Source of the DNA: Turbatrix aceti
Lineage: Eukaryota > Nematoda > Chromadorea > Rhabditida > Panagrolaimidae
Assembly: GCA_963969345.1 (NCBI GenBank)
Contig: OZ017766.1
Span: 4,402,001 to 4,466,000 of the forward strand
Length of the DNA: 64,000 nucleotides
Direction of reading: 5' to 3'
Position numbers and translations under genes: made by a program. The notes beneath the pieces were generated by a model, which was not told where the DNA came from, did no database searches, and saw only the letters and a program-made list of their open reading frames with translations. Shown here one piece after another: positions 21,073 through 32,170 of this stretch; position 1 is the stretch's first letter; every line of letters begins with the position of its first letter.

Positions 21073-22440
21073 TCACTGCGGGCAGAGGTCAAAGAGCTGT
21101 TGCCACTTTTCCTTGTCCTTGCACATGGAAATGATCACCGACTGGTAGTCGACCCGTCGACTGTGCGCCGAAAACTTTGGATACGTGGCGGCAAAGTCGA
21201 ATCCCTTCGATGCGAGATTTGCGAGGGCCGGGGGCTTGTTGAGGAAGTGCTCGGCGTATTCGAGGATGTACACACCCGAGTCAGCGACGTTCTTCTGCTT
21301 TGGCACGTTCGTAGGCACAATGATGGGCAGCTGCGCGTCGCTGAAGCGTTCGCGGCAGTCGGCGCCCTTGCCCATCGTCACCGAGAATTCGTATTCGAGG
21401 AGTTCCCGGATGAGCACGCCGTGTTTGCGGAGCGCGGCCTCCCGGTCGGCATCAAAGTGCTGCTGGCCCATGTTTGTCGCCGAGGCCGTGGCAGAGGAGA
21501 CAGGGTCCAGCATGATGATGCAGGGCGGGTGCCGTGGCAGGGGTTTGCCGTCATCGGTGCAGCCTTCAATGATAAACTCGTCGGGAACGACAGATTCGAG
21601 ATTACAGACGATCGCAAGGCTCCAGTGGTCAAACTCGTGGATGGGAAAGAGGGCAAAGTCGTTGTCGAAGAGTCCGACCCGCGAAAGATAATTGCGAGCG
21701 TGGCCGAATTGCGACTTGAGTCTCTGGGGCCGGTCGAGGGTCGTGCCCTGGGCCCGGTGCATGCCGAGCCGCAGACGATGCCAGAAAGCCGAGCCGAAGA
21801 CATGGACGCGGAAGGCGTCTTCATCGATCACGTTGAAAACGAGATGGTTCAGGTAGAAGTCCACCAGGTTGGAGGACAGGAAAACGTCCTCCGCAAGGCA
21901 GAGAAAGTCGCTGACGCTTATTCTGATGGATGTGAAGGGGAAGCGGATGCGCACCATCTCGCTCGACTTGTCCACGACCGTCAGCGCGTACGCCTTGCTC
22001 TTGCCGGTCAGCGAGAGACCGCCGGTGTCCGTCTCACAGGCACTCGAGTCCGTGTCCATCGCGAAGAAGTCCTCGTCTGCGTAGGCGTCTTCTTCGTGCT
22101 CCGTGGCGTGCGAGAGGAACGAAGAAGTCGAGCATTCCGAGTCAGTCGACAGGTCAGACTCCTCGAGAGCCGCCTTGATGTCCTCAAAGTCGGAGGTGCT
22201 GGAGCGACAGAAGACCTCCGAGTTGGATTCTGACTGTCTCGACGAGTGGTCAGTCTGGTCCTCGCCGTCCATCGAGGTGTCCGTGTCCATGCACAGCTTT
22301 TTGAACGGCATCGACGAGCTATCGTATATCGATCGCTGAAACAAAGCACCCTAATTAGTCCTCCGCCCATCAAAACTTCTGGGTAACCATACTTTTCGTT
22401 TTGTAAAGTTTTGTAAGCGGTACGTCGTGTGATAGTCCAT
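21073..22440 (-). CDS. SENP6/7-like SUMO protease homologue with Cys-to-Ser nucleophile
   Basis: Two exons: 22440-22393 and 22335-21073, giving 436 residues. The first 130 or so residues are acidic and Ser-rich (TDTSMDGEDQTD, TDSSACETDTGG). A Ulp1-fold domain follows: SDFLCLAEDVFLSSNLVDFY (the WL.D..i.fY region), then FPIHEFDHWSLAIVC with the His, then CIIMLDPVSS with the Asp, then after a spacer typical of the SENP6/7 branch VPKQKNVADSGVYILEYAEH. The last motif should read Q.N..DCG.Y.L. Here the nucleophile Cys is Ser (codon TCG on the minus strand, near 21280), while the Gln, His and Asp are kept. Known Ulp/SENP enzymes lose activity when this Cys becomes Ser but still bind SUMO, so the protein may be a SUMO-binding pseudoprotease. 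Coding quality (one 1.26-kb open exon) argues against a dead gene. Confidence 0.82.
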
Positions 22441-22644
22441 GGTAGATGCAAAGGGATTGAACATGGATGCAGAATGAAGCATTGATTCAATAAATTAGTC
22501 AACAGACAAATTAACAAGGGCGAAGGAATCCGAAGCCGAGCTCTGCCACGTCGTCGGTCGTCGTTTGACTACTGTTCCCTTCAAAAAAAAGTCTGTTGTG
22601 AATAAATAAATTTCAGAGAGTAGTGCACACGCAGTGAGTGAATG
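22441..22644. other. upstream sequence before the assembly gap
   Basis: Sequence 5' of the SENP6/7-like gene. No element terminus is seen on this side of the gap. Confidence 0.4.
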
Positions 22645-22844
22645 NNNNNNNNNNNNNNNNNNNNNNNNNNNNNNNNNNNNNNNNNNNNNNNNNNNNNNNN
22701 NNNNNNNNNNNNNNNNNNNNNNNNNNNNNNNNNNNNNNNNNNNNNNNNNNNNNNNNNNNNNNNNNNNNNNNNNNNNNNNNNNNNNNNNNNNNNNNNNNNN
22801 NNNNNNNNNNNNNNNNNNNNNNNNNNNNNNNNNNNNNNNNNNNN
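22645..22844. other. assembly gap (200 N)
   Basis: A run of exactly 200 N. It borders the right part of a TIR element that is complete elsewhere (32125-34290), so the gap probably hides the rest of that copy. Confidence 0.95.
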
Positions 22845-23228
22845 AACTGTCAAAAATGGTAGCCGGTGCAAAACTTTGCTCTTCCACCACTTCCAATGGA
22901 ACGACCAACTTTTCGTCTCAAAATATCAAAAATTTGCATGATAAGTTTTGTTTTGGCACAACGAGCTCGGCATCCACAGTCGTCGACTGTAAAATGGTCG
23001 CTGACGCATCATTTGTGCCAAACATGTGTTTGTATGAATCACATATGATTCATATATCCCTACCAGCAAAAAGGAGAAAAATTTTCCTCAGAAGTATATA
23101 TGAATCATATATACTTCATATAAAAATCATATTAAATTCACATATGCGGGGTAGGAGATTCATATATGAAACTGTTACCCGCATATATGAACCCAATATG
23201 CCGCCTATATGAAAAATAAAAGTCCGTG
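22845..23228. mobile_element. right 384 bp of a TIR DNA element (copy 2, truncated by gap)
   Basis: Matches 33907-34290 with no difference noticed by eye, including the terminal inverted repeat end (AAATAAAAGTCCGTG at 23228) and the inner CATATATGA repeats. The left end is not in the assembly. If the copy is full length, about 1.78 kb is missing in the gap. The flank after the element starts TAGTCTG. Confidence 0.85.
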
Positions 23229-24131
23229 TAGTCTGCAGGATCAGCCAAAAACGGGGACACGCGGAAAAACAAGTGGTTTGGCTCTCGGCGAGTGAACGAA
23301 CGAACACCTTGCTGCCCCCGCAGAACGGGAACGGCAGGCATCGACGACGACGTGGCAGGTGCGAGCGCGCACCGCTCTATTATTCGTTCGTCAAATTCAG
23401 GATCCCTGCAGTCAGTATTTTCATGCACGGTCGTCACCGGTCGGCGCAGTCATTTTTTCGCACGTGGCAGAGGTTTTCACAAGCTGATGTGCCTCGTTGC
23501 TTTCATTCCATTGGTTTCGTTGATGATTATACAGAGCTCGGCTGTATTGTAGGCGTTCCCCCTCTCCTCCTCCTCGCCCCTGCCTCGCGGTTGTCATCCT
23601 CCCCGAGGCAGAGCCGGCCGGCCCTCTGTCGTTAGCCCCACCGGCAAAGCAAGCCCACAGCGACCAAAAATTAAATAATGAGTGATTAGAGTAGGAATTA
23701 TAGCTGTGATCCCTTGGAGACTTCTTAATCAACCGCGCGCCCCTCTCTCTCATGCACCATCCCCTCTATGATCTCATCATCTTCTTCTTCTTCATCGTCT
23801 TCGTCGCCCCGGACGAGCAAAAAACACAACCTTCATGAAAAACTGAAGGAAATGCTGCTGCGTTCAGCACACGAATCAAAGACGCTTCAGAGTTCCTCGG
23901 TAGTGGCGACAAAAAAAGTGAAAAAAAAGCGAAAGGCGAGTAACCTTGAGCCCAGCAGCCTGCGCAACAAAGTTTATTGCCGGTCCAGAGTATAGTATAT
24001 CTATCTGTGGGAAGGTTTCAAGCAGAATCGATGAGATAGATTATCACGCAAAAACGTAAACGTCCTTGCGAACACATGTGACCCCGAAGCGCTCCAGCAT
24101 GTGTTTTTGTAGGACGAGCAAATAGGGCGTC

Positions 24132-24162
24132 GCGTGAAACAGGTGTTTCGCCTGTTTCACGC
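24132..24162. repeat. short perfect hairpin
   Basis: GCGTGAAACAGG, a 7-nt loop, then CCTGTTTCACGC: 12-bp perfect arms. The function is unknown. Confidence 0.6.
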
Positions 24163-24622
24163 ACGGAGCGAATGATCTAACAAGTAATAAAGCAGCAAAT
24201 TAATTGGTCAAAGACACACGGGGCATTGTTTGCCCTCACTCACAGCGCACAAACCCCAACAATCCCCCCTTAACTGACTTTTGATTTGAGGAAGGAAGCA
24301 AAAGTCAGTCCTTTCTTCCTCTCGAGCTAGGTAAGCAAGTGGAGGGGTGCTTTGACGCCCTCCGCCCCCCACCCCAACCCGCGCGGTGACCGAGAGAGAC
24401 AAGTGATCGCCGCTCGGATGGATGGAGACCAGCGAGGAAGTCATCGTCGTCGTCAGAAAAGCAAGCATTCATTCATCCGTCAAACCGTCCGTCAACCCGA
24501 GGGAAAAAATGACTACACACAAACCACAAAGGAGGGGTCCTCGTAGCCAGCCCAGCCCAGAGCACATCGAGGTGATGGTCGCGACCATTTAGAAGCAAGC
24601 GCTACAGAACACCCGCACCCGT

Positions 24623-24657
24623 TGACTCAGGTGGTGCGCAGGGAATCACCTGAGTCA
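24623..24657. repeat. short hairpin
   Basis: TGACTCAGGTG at 24623-24633 pairs with CACCTGAGTCA at 24647-24657 across a 13-nt loop. The function is unknown. Confidence 0.55.
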
Positions 24658-27600
24658 GGGTCCTCGGATGCACATTTTGGGGTCCACCGCCCCCTCCTAC
24701 GTGGACTCTTTGCTCTTGCAGGCGGTCAGGAGCAAGTCGGCTCCCGGCAAAGATGCCCTTTGCCCCCAAAAACAAGCAAGCAAAAAGAAAAGTTTTGTAC
24801 ATACAGCCAACGCATCAGCTGGCCGATTGGGGTCGGTTGTCGGCGAGTGTTTAGTCAGTCAAAACTGTTGCAACGGACGGGCAGGGCCGCCACCACCACC
24901 GCCGTCGCGGCTGCGCTGCGCGTGGTCGTTTGCGCGCAAGCTCACCGAGAGACCGTCGTCCGCGTCCGCCCCCGTTGCAACAGATGGGAGGGGTCATTGA
25001 GCAGGCAGCCGTCGTCCGCGTCGTCGTCCCCCGGCTGATAGTAGGAGATCACATCACGGAGGAGATGGCCATCATCAAGACGAGGTGGGGGAAGTCGATG
25101 GATCCGAGTTACAAAGAGCGCCACGCCACGACTTCAAAAAACAACTTTTCGTTGCACCAAACAAAGTCTGGTGCCTGGTGTAATGGATTTTCACACCCCT
25201 CATCAACATGCGGGACAGCGTTCCCCTCGCTCCCATCATCACAGGTAGCAAACAGCGATGAACGTATTCGGGAGCTACAGATTATGCGTGAGAAACCGTA
25301 CCAACAATTCCAAATCATCACAGGCTCTGTTACGTCAGCAAAAAAAATCAAGTCAAAAAAAAATTTAGTCCAAATGTCGACGACGTACACAAGTCTGCGA
25401 GGCGGAAAATATCATAGATACACATTTTGTCGAAAAAACGCGCGGGAAAATTTGCCGCGAACCCATAAAAATACGATCACGTGAAGACAAACGTCCTCGA
25501 AAACTGACACCAAAACTGACGCTTCTGCAGCAGCTGTCGTTGTTCCTAATTTCGACAACGGACACGCCACACAGCCGGGGGATCATCTTGCGCAGAAAAA
25601 GCGAGTGGTCGTCGTCCTTGAGACCAGCCAAGAAAAAAAAAGTTACAAGTCAACAACCATCGAAAAAAAGCAATCGACTAGGGGAGTTGCAGCCGGACTC
25701 AGAAGCCCAGGAGTCCGTTCTACAGGGCTCCTGCGATTTTGCAGACTCGATAGCCTCCAGCCCACAGAGCTAGCTACTGCCGGTGGTCGTAATGGTCATC
25801 AGGGGGATTGTAAACCGTGAAGAGGCAGAGAGGTGAGCGCGGCTACTCGAGGCAAGAAGCAAGGTTCCTCACCTTGCCACTCGTACGACAGCGCTCCCAG
25901 TCCAGCTATTGTTTGCTCGACGATGCCTCTTCAAGACTAATTTTCGCGATAATCGACAAGTTCAGACGACGATACCAGTGGACCGTCAGGTCCACGGCTA
26001 GCAGCCGATTTCTTTGGGGTTCATGGGTCCAAAAGAGTCAAGAACAGGTGAGCCCGGTGAGTCAGTTGCGGGAGTAGCAACAGCGAGTGGGGAAGTCCCT
26101 AGCTTTAGCCCTAGTCCTACCTAATTCAATGGAGGGCCGCGCGCACGTGGCAAAGCATCCTCTCGACCTGTGCTTGCTCGACTAATACCTCTTGTTTTGT
26201 GTACAGAAAAGGCGAGCCATCATCCTAATGACCTGCCATGCCACGCAAGAGAGAAAGAGTATAGGCAGGCTTTTAGACCAGATTAAAAGACAGCCAATCC
26301 GCCGATATACATATCCACACAGCCAAAACGGCACTGCTCAGTCGTGTAATCCGCGCACCTTTCTTTTTTCATTCATTTTGGCGAATGAACGCCTGCGCCG
26401 CGCCCGATCGAGACGCAATAAGGTCGCCAGCCAGCCAACTCCATTCATTCAATTCCATCGTGTTCTGCGTCGTCGTCGCCATTCAAACTTCCGAAAGCCG
26501 TAAACGCAATGTGCTTTTTTTTGGTGTTCTTTGTTCGCTTCTCACAGTCAGTCAGTCACCAGAAATCGCCGTATCATTGGTGGCGGCGTTTGTTTCGTTT
26601 CTTCAGTGCGCAGACAGGCCGCTGGCAGGCAAGCGTACTGCACTCAATCACCCGCTGCTGCCCTGGGACGTGTTGCACCTCCTCACATGCCTGTCTAGAC
26701 ACCAGACAAAAAAACCACCTCTTCCTCGCGTGTAGCGCAGGGGTGTGAAACGATGAAGAAGAAGAACAGAGTGGCGGCGTCCGTCGTAAAAGAACAAAAA
26801 CTCATGCATGAGGAGAACAGCCAGGGCCGCGGCTGGCTGGCTGGTTGGTGACGGTAGCAAAAAATGCAACAGACAAAAAAAAGCGACAGACACCCTTCCG
26901 AAAGATGAACCCCCACCCTGGGCCCGGAGCACTCTTATACTCGACTGTAGTATGCATGCGCAAAAGTACGAAACCCGATTGGGCCGGTCAGATACAGACA
27001 ACTACCCTCGTCACCGACACTGTCTGGGCGGATCCACCCCAGACGAGGCTGGCGCTATCAGTGCGCCGGCGCTGCACTGATTTGCACTGATAACCGACGG
27101 CAGACAGTACATATGTACACAAAGGCGCAGGTGATGCTGATTGACAGGAAGCAATCCAAAGCCAAACCCCCGCCTCAGAGCTAATTGAACTCCCCCGGGA
27201 GTCCAATGATCACGGGAAAAAGTACGTAGACGGAAAGCAGAGTCTACGCAGCCCAAAAGTTACTCGAGAGTCGCCCAAACCCAACAAATCCAGCTGGCAG
27301 CAGCAGCCAAAACAAAATAGACCACCGATCCACGAGGAGAGTAGTTTTCGTCGCCCTCTTCTCGCTGCGTTCTTTTTTTGTCAGGCAACAAAAATACAGC
27401 CGGCTTGGCTTCCGAGGGAGGAGGAGAACGATTAAAAAAAAGCTAAGGGTGCACAAAAAAAAACGACCCTCAACTGGCCGAGTGACTGACTGCCTGGATG
27501 TTTGTCGAAGGAGTCTGGGAGTTCGTCTGCGAGGCAGCCGGGTAGACAGAGCCCTCACTCGACAAAAAAAACGTTCGTTTACGCTCTGCTCCCCACAACA

Positions 27601-29459
27601 AGCCGCAAGGCAAGCTGAAGGCAGCAGCGCAACAAAGCGATCTACCGATAAATTGCTTCTCCCGAACAATCGGCAGGGTCGATGCCGCTCCCTGCAGGTC
27701 TTCTTTGTTGCGGAGACGCATCTTTGTAATAAAAAAACAACCGTAACCACCATTGCTCCTGCCGTTCAAGCTTGTGGGGACGCAGACATTTTGCACCGTT
27801 GGCTTCCGCAGCGGAGAAAGCATCAGAGAGCGGAAAAACAACATTCAACGGATCTCGAGTTGTTTGTTGCCTGCAGCGGTGCATGCTATTTTTGCGGTCG
27901 GGTCGATGCAATCAGTCCATTCCGCAAGCCAAAACAGGGCGTAGCAGATCACGCCGGGACGGCTTCGTTGTCTGGCAGGCGTTCAGGTTGCCTAAACGCC
28001 TGCCCTGCCCTGCCTATTCCTCCATCCATCACCCCTTCGTATGTCCTGGCAGAGAGAAAGAGAAAGTGAATGCCTCATCATGCTATACAAAAAAAATGAA
28101 ACAAAAAATTATTACGACCGTCGTCTCCGTTGCGTCTGATAATCAGTCACTCGTGGACGCGGCGGCGGCGGCGGCGGCTATCGGTGGCGCTGTTCTGCCT
28201 GATCGTTGTCTCCATCGTAGTCGTCGCCCGATAAGTGAGCGAGCACGCACCCCTGTGTGATAAATCGTCCCTGCGACCGGTGAGTGCCTAGCGCTGCCCA
28301 GGTGATGACAAGACAAAAAAACGCGGGGTAAAAAAAGTAAGGAGATCAGTTGTCAAACTGGAAGAGTTCGGGCTGAGGCCGAACAGACAGCAGGCAAGTT
28401 CTGACGATCGCTAGGCTGAAAATGTACGACGTACGACGCCCCATGTTCTTATCTCAGGTGCCGCAATGCCAGTCAGCTGGCACACACAGGTAATACCGCG
28501 GGCGCGGTGATCGCCTTCATCCAGTTGCATCACAGGCGCCAGCGCCAGCGTAAAGTCTCAACGAACACTCACCTGCCACCGGACGGGTCCCCGAGTCATT
28601 AAGAAACTTTCGAGAAACAAAGTAATCGCCGTAAAACGCATTATTGGCAGACTGAAGAAACAAGCCACTTCGCAGTGCCACTGAGGATCAGTCAGACGAC
28701 AGCTGTCACCGGCCAGGCCCTGCAAAGTCCCCCGCAGACGCAATCAGACTATAAAGTAATGCAAAGATCAGATACGCATCCAGAAAATGTAATAAATATG
28801 GAAAAGTTGGCAGTTACAGCTCTAAAAGCAAATCCCGAGTCAGGCAAATTTGGGGAGTGTCCACGTGCTATGACAGGCGCTTAGAACGCATCGATGACGA
28901 AGGAGAGCGAGCATGAGGAGCACCTGAGCTGACACGCGTGCTGGCAGCAGCCAAGGAAAGTAAGAACTTAGAAGCCAGCCCCGAACTTACGCGTTGTTCC
29001 GAACGGCTGGCGTGGAGCACAAGTGCCTCATTGGGTGACTCACCTGTGAGGGAGATCGGGAACGAGGCGTGACTCACATCGACCACCGCAGCCTTCGAAC
29101 ACGAGATGGCACCCGGGGACATTTGAGGATCAGAGTCAAAGTCCCCAGCCAGGCCAGTTTAAAGTGAGCCGGCGGAAAAAAACAACTTTGACAGAATAAA
29201 TATTTTTCCCTCGCGGTGACCACGAAATACAGGAAGACGAGCCTCAAAGTGCGCAGCGTGTCCGGGTGAAAACAACCCCGCAGCAGGTACTGCAGACGCA
29301 CCCCAGATGTTGAGCGTGTTTGCGCAGGCCGGGGAAGAAGGGCCGGCCCTGGTGCAAAGATCGACGGCACGCAGCTATACTATTTAATTTAAATCTGTGC
29401 CGCGGAGGTGGAGGGAGGTCTGCGGCGACATCTATATCCTCCTGCAGAGAGATAGGATG

Positions 29460-29525
29460 ACGGGATTTGAACCCCCCCGACGGACCGGCAAGTCGTCAAT
29501 CACATTGCTGCACCGCACTAGTTGC
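29460..29525 (-). pseudogene. tRNA-like relic (possible tRNA-derived SINE fragment)
   Basis: On the minus strand a B-box-like GGTTCAAATCCC lies at 29473-29462 and an A-box-like TAGTGCGGTGCAGC lies about 35 nt upstream (about 29521-29508). Between them is a possible four-pair anticodon-like stem. No good seven-pair acceptor stem is found, so it is not a functional tRNA. A SINE fragment or a chance match are the alternatives. Confidence 0.3.
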
Positions 29526-30208
29526 AGCCCCAGCAGCTGTCCATCGGTCAGTCAACAGCCTTGTTGGGATCAGCTTTGCAGCAGCAGCTTTAAAGCGAAA
29601 TCCCGAAAGCCAAGATGCAAAAAGCCGTAAGTATTACTTCGCCGAGGGCCAGGACATGTTGACACAGAGCTGGCGCGTCGGCTGCCTTCTTCACTTGCGG
29701 AGCCTGCCTGCAGCATACAAAAAACAACAAAAAGGTCACTTGCCGGAGCCTCGTTGATGCGCGACTACTCATTTGCTCGCTGCTGCCAGCGACAAATAAA
29801 AATATCGTTATGATTGTATCCTTTGTCACCGTCCGAGTCCGTGCAATAAAAAGCGTCGTTCTCAAGGACCGAAAAAGAACCGAGTGCACAAAAACGAGAC
29901 GGTGGTGAGAGTTTCTAATTAAAAATCACAAAAATTACATAATGACGCTAATAATATTCAGAAAAAAGGAGGGAAAAAAAGTTGAGACATGACAAAAACG
30001 ACAAAAAAATAGTCTCTGGTTTGTTTCCTCTCCAGAAGTTTAGTTTCAGGGCCAGAAACAAAAAAAAATAGCACGCGTTGGTTGACCCGCTGATAACACG
30101 AACGAGCAAAAAGAGAAAGTAATAGCAACACGCAAAGCCCCGATGGCCGGCTGCCATGGCGCCAAAAGAAAGAACCGACGTGTTCCAAGTTGAGGACAAC
30201 AGCAGAGG

Positions 30209-31109
30209 CGCACGATGTACCCATGGTTCTGACACGAAAACTCGATTTTGGCCATTTTCGAATGTAAAAAATAGATATATTTAGGATTTAAAGATCGTTT
30301 TGGGGGTAATCAGCGGCGGTGAATCTGATAGTAGTATCAAAAAATTTATAATCAATCAATAAATCAATAATTTTGGAAAAAAATTACTGTAACTCAAAAA
30401 GGGACTGTAGAGTCTGAAAACTGAATAGTTTACCGTATTCTACGACCTCGAAAACCCGTGTATGCCGAAATTGGGCCACGGTTCCCCATCGAAAAAAAAA
30501 GTTATTTGAATCTAGAAATTAAAATGCCCTGCAAAAGCGCTCGCTGTTATGAAGCTCAAACGATGCGCACGCAGTGTCTTGACTTGTGCTTCCGCGATCA
30601 AAGAATGTGTTCGACATTTGTTAAGCTTCTTAATCAGAGTGCCAAGATTTGATTTTGGCAATTTCAAACTTGGCACTCTGATTAAGAAGCTTAACAAAGT
30701 CTGAACACACTGTGCGCAAGCACGGAAGTCAAGACACTGCGTGCGCATCGTTTTCTTCATTTCAGCGCGCGCTTTTGCAGGGCATTTTAATTCTTAAATT
30801 CAAATAACTTTTTTTTTCGATGGGGAACCGTGGCCCAATTTCGGCATACACGGGTTTTCGAGGTCGTAGAATACGGTAAACTGTTCAGTTTTCAGACTCT
30901 ACAGTCCGTTTTTAAGTTACAGTAATTTTTTGTCAAAATTATTGATTTATTGATTGCTTATCAATTTTTTGATATCACTATCAGATTCGCCACCGCTGAT
31001 AACCCCTATAACGATCTTTAAATCCTAAATATACAGCAATGTTGTTTTTTAAACATTCAAAAATGACCAAAATCGACTTTTCGTGTTAAAACCATGGGTA
31101 CATCGTGCG
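30209..31109. mobile_element. 901-bp foldback palindrome
   Basis: Two inverted arms of about 440 bp (30209-30647 and 30670-31109) around a 22-nt centre. The outer ends read CGCACGATGTACCCATGG on the left and its complement on the right. The inner ends read TAAGCTTCTTAATCAGAGTG and its complement. The arms differ by scattered substitutions and small indels. There is no open frame of note. This is the structure of a non-autonomous foldback element. No clear target-site duplication was found at the ends. Confidence 0.85.
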
Positions 31110-32124
31110 GCGTAACAGCTGGGCAAGCCTGCAGTACACGCTGCTGATAACGGACGCGACTTGGACGAGGGGGACAGACAGGGACACGTCGACAGCGACT
31201 CGACGCGGCCGCGAACGAACGAACGAACACGGACGAGACGAGACGAGACGAGCGTGTGCCGAGGGAACGGCTCGCGGCGGTGGCGCCGCGACAGGACGGC
31301 ACACAGCGTCGTAACACGAGCGCAAAAAAAGTAAAAAAAAATTGGAGTGGACCAGAAGGACAGCAACAGGGGACCCCGACTGGCCGGTCGGCGTTTGTTT
31401 TTATGATGTGAGTAAAAAAATGCAGCGGCGGCGGCGGCTGTTGTTTCTGTTTTGCAGGAGTGCGCGTAAAAGTGAAAGTTGAGGCAGGTCTCGATTTCCT
31501 TCGCACAGCAGTGATCGTGAGTCTGGTGCGGTTCCAAACTGCACCAACAAAGTTGACCGGATCGGAATTGGAATTACGAATGCGCGCGTCTGCTGTTTTT
31601 TCTGCGCAGCAAATGCGGCAAAAACAAATTACACGTTTGGTCTTTGCGTCCTCCTTCCTTCCATCATGCCAAAGAAGAAGAAGAAGAACACATCTGCGAG
31701 ATGGACGGAAGCGGTGTGCATCCGGAGCCGAGGAAGACCCATCCGAGTGAGAGCTCGTTCCATCTGCTAACGAGATATCACCGAGGTTAAGAGTGTGTAA
31801 CGACGGTGGTGGCCGCTGGCAACGCACGCAATATAATTTACGAAGAAGCAGGAACAGGAGCAGGCGCGCTCGCAGCGAGCGCCAGCCAGCAGGCTTTTTT
31901 GTAGCCGCCAGACGAACGACCGCAACCGACATCCGAGCCTTCTCTCCTCTCCTGCCGGCCCGGCGTAAAAAAACCGAGGCTTGGCTCTTCGCCAGACAGC
32001 TGCGGGCCTGGCATGCAACCATTTTTTTCTATCGCTTTTTTCTAGTCTTCTTTTTGTCTTGTTTGCATTGCGTTGGTTTTTTGCGACGGCCGCGGCCGAC
32101 GGGAGGGGTAGAGGACAACTCCTT
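31110..32124. other. intergenic, GC-rich, simple repeats
   Basis: Contains short CGAA and GACGA repeat tracts at about 31210-31256 and a GCG tract near 31425. Open frames on the minus strand (up to 321 codons) have no family resemblance and biased, repeat-like composition. No gene is called. Confidence 0.45.
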
Positions 32125-32170
32125 CACGGACTTTTATTTTTCATATAGGCGGCATATTGGGTTCATATAT
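32125..32170 (+). repeat. left terminal inverted repeat
   Basis: Exact reverse complement of 34245-34290 over 46 bp. The two ends diverge immediately inside. Confidence 0.9.

Larger units (their letters stand above)
23229..30208. other. 7-kb non-coding stretch
   Basis: No gene is supported on either strand. Open frames are short, without a family or a consistent exon chain. Noted structures are a TCT/TTC tract near 23780, two small hairpins (24132-24162 and 24623-24657), a GGC microsatellite near 28160 and a tRNA-like relic near 29460-29525. The stretch is probably intergenic or a long 5' region with unseen non-coding transcripts. Confidence 0.5.

Noticed and set aside
21100..22233. 377-codon plus-strand open frame
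   Set aside because: Antisense shadow of the SENP6/7-like exon, with no family resemblance.
31057..32022. 321-codon minus-strand open frame
   Set aside because: Biased Arg/Ser/Cys composition over GC-rich simple repeats, no domain, and it starts beside the foldback element. It is probably chance.
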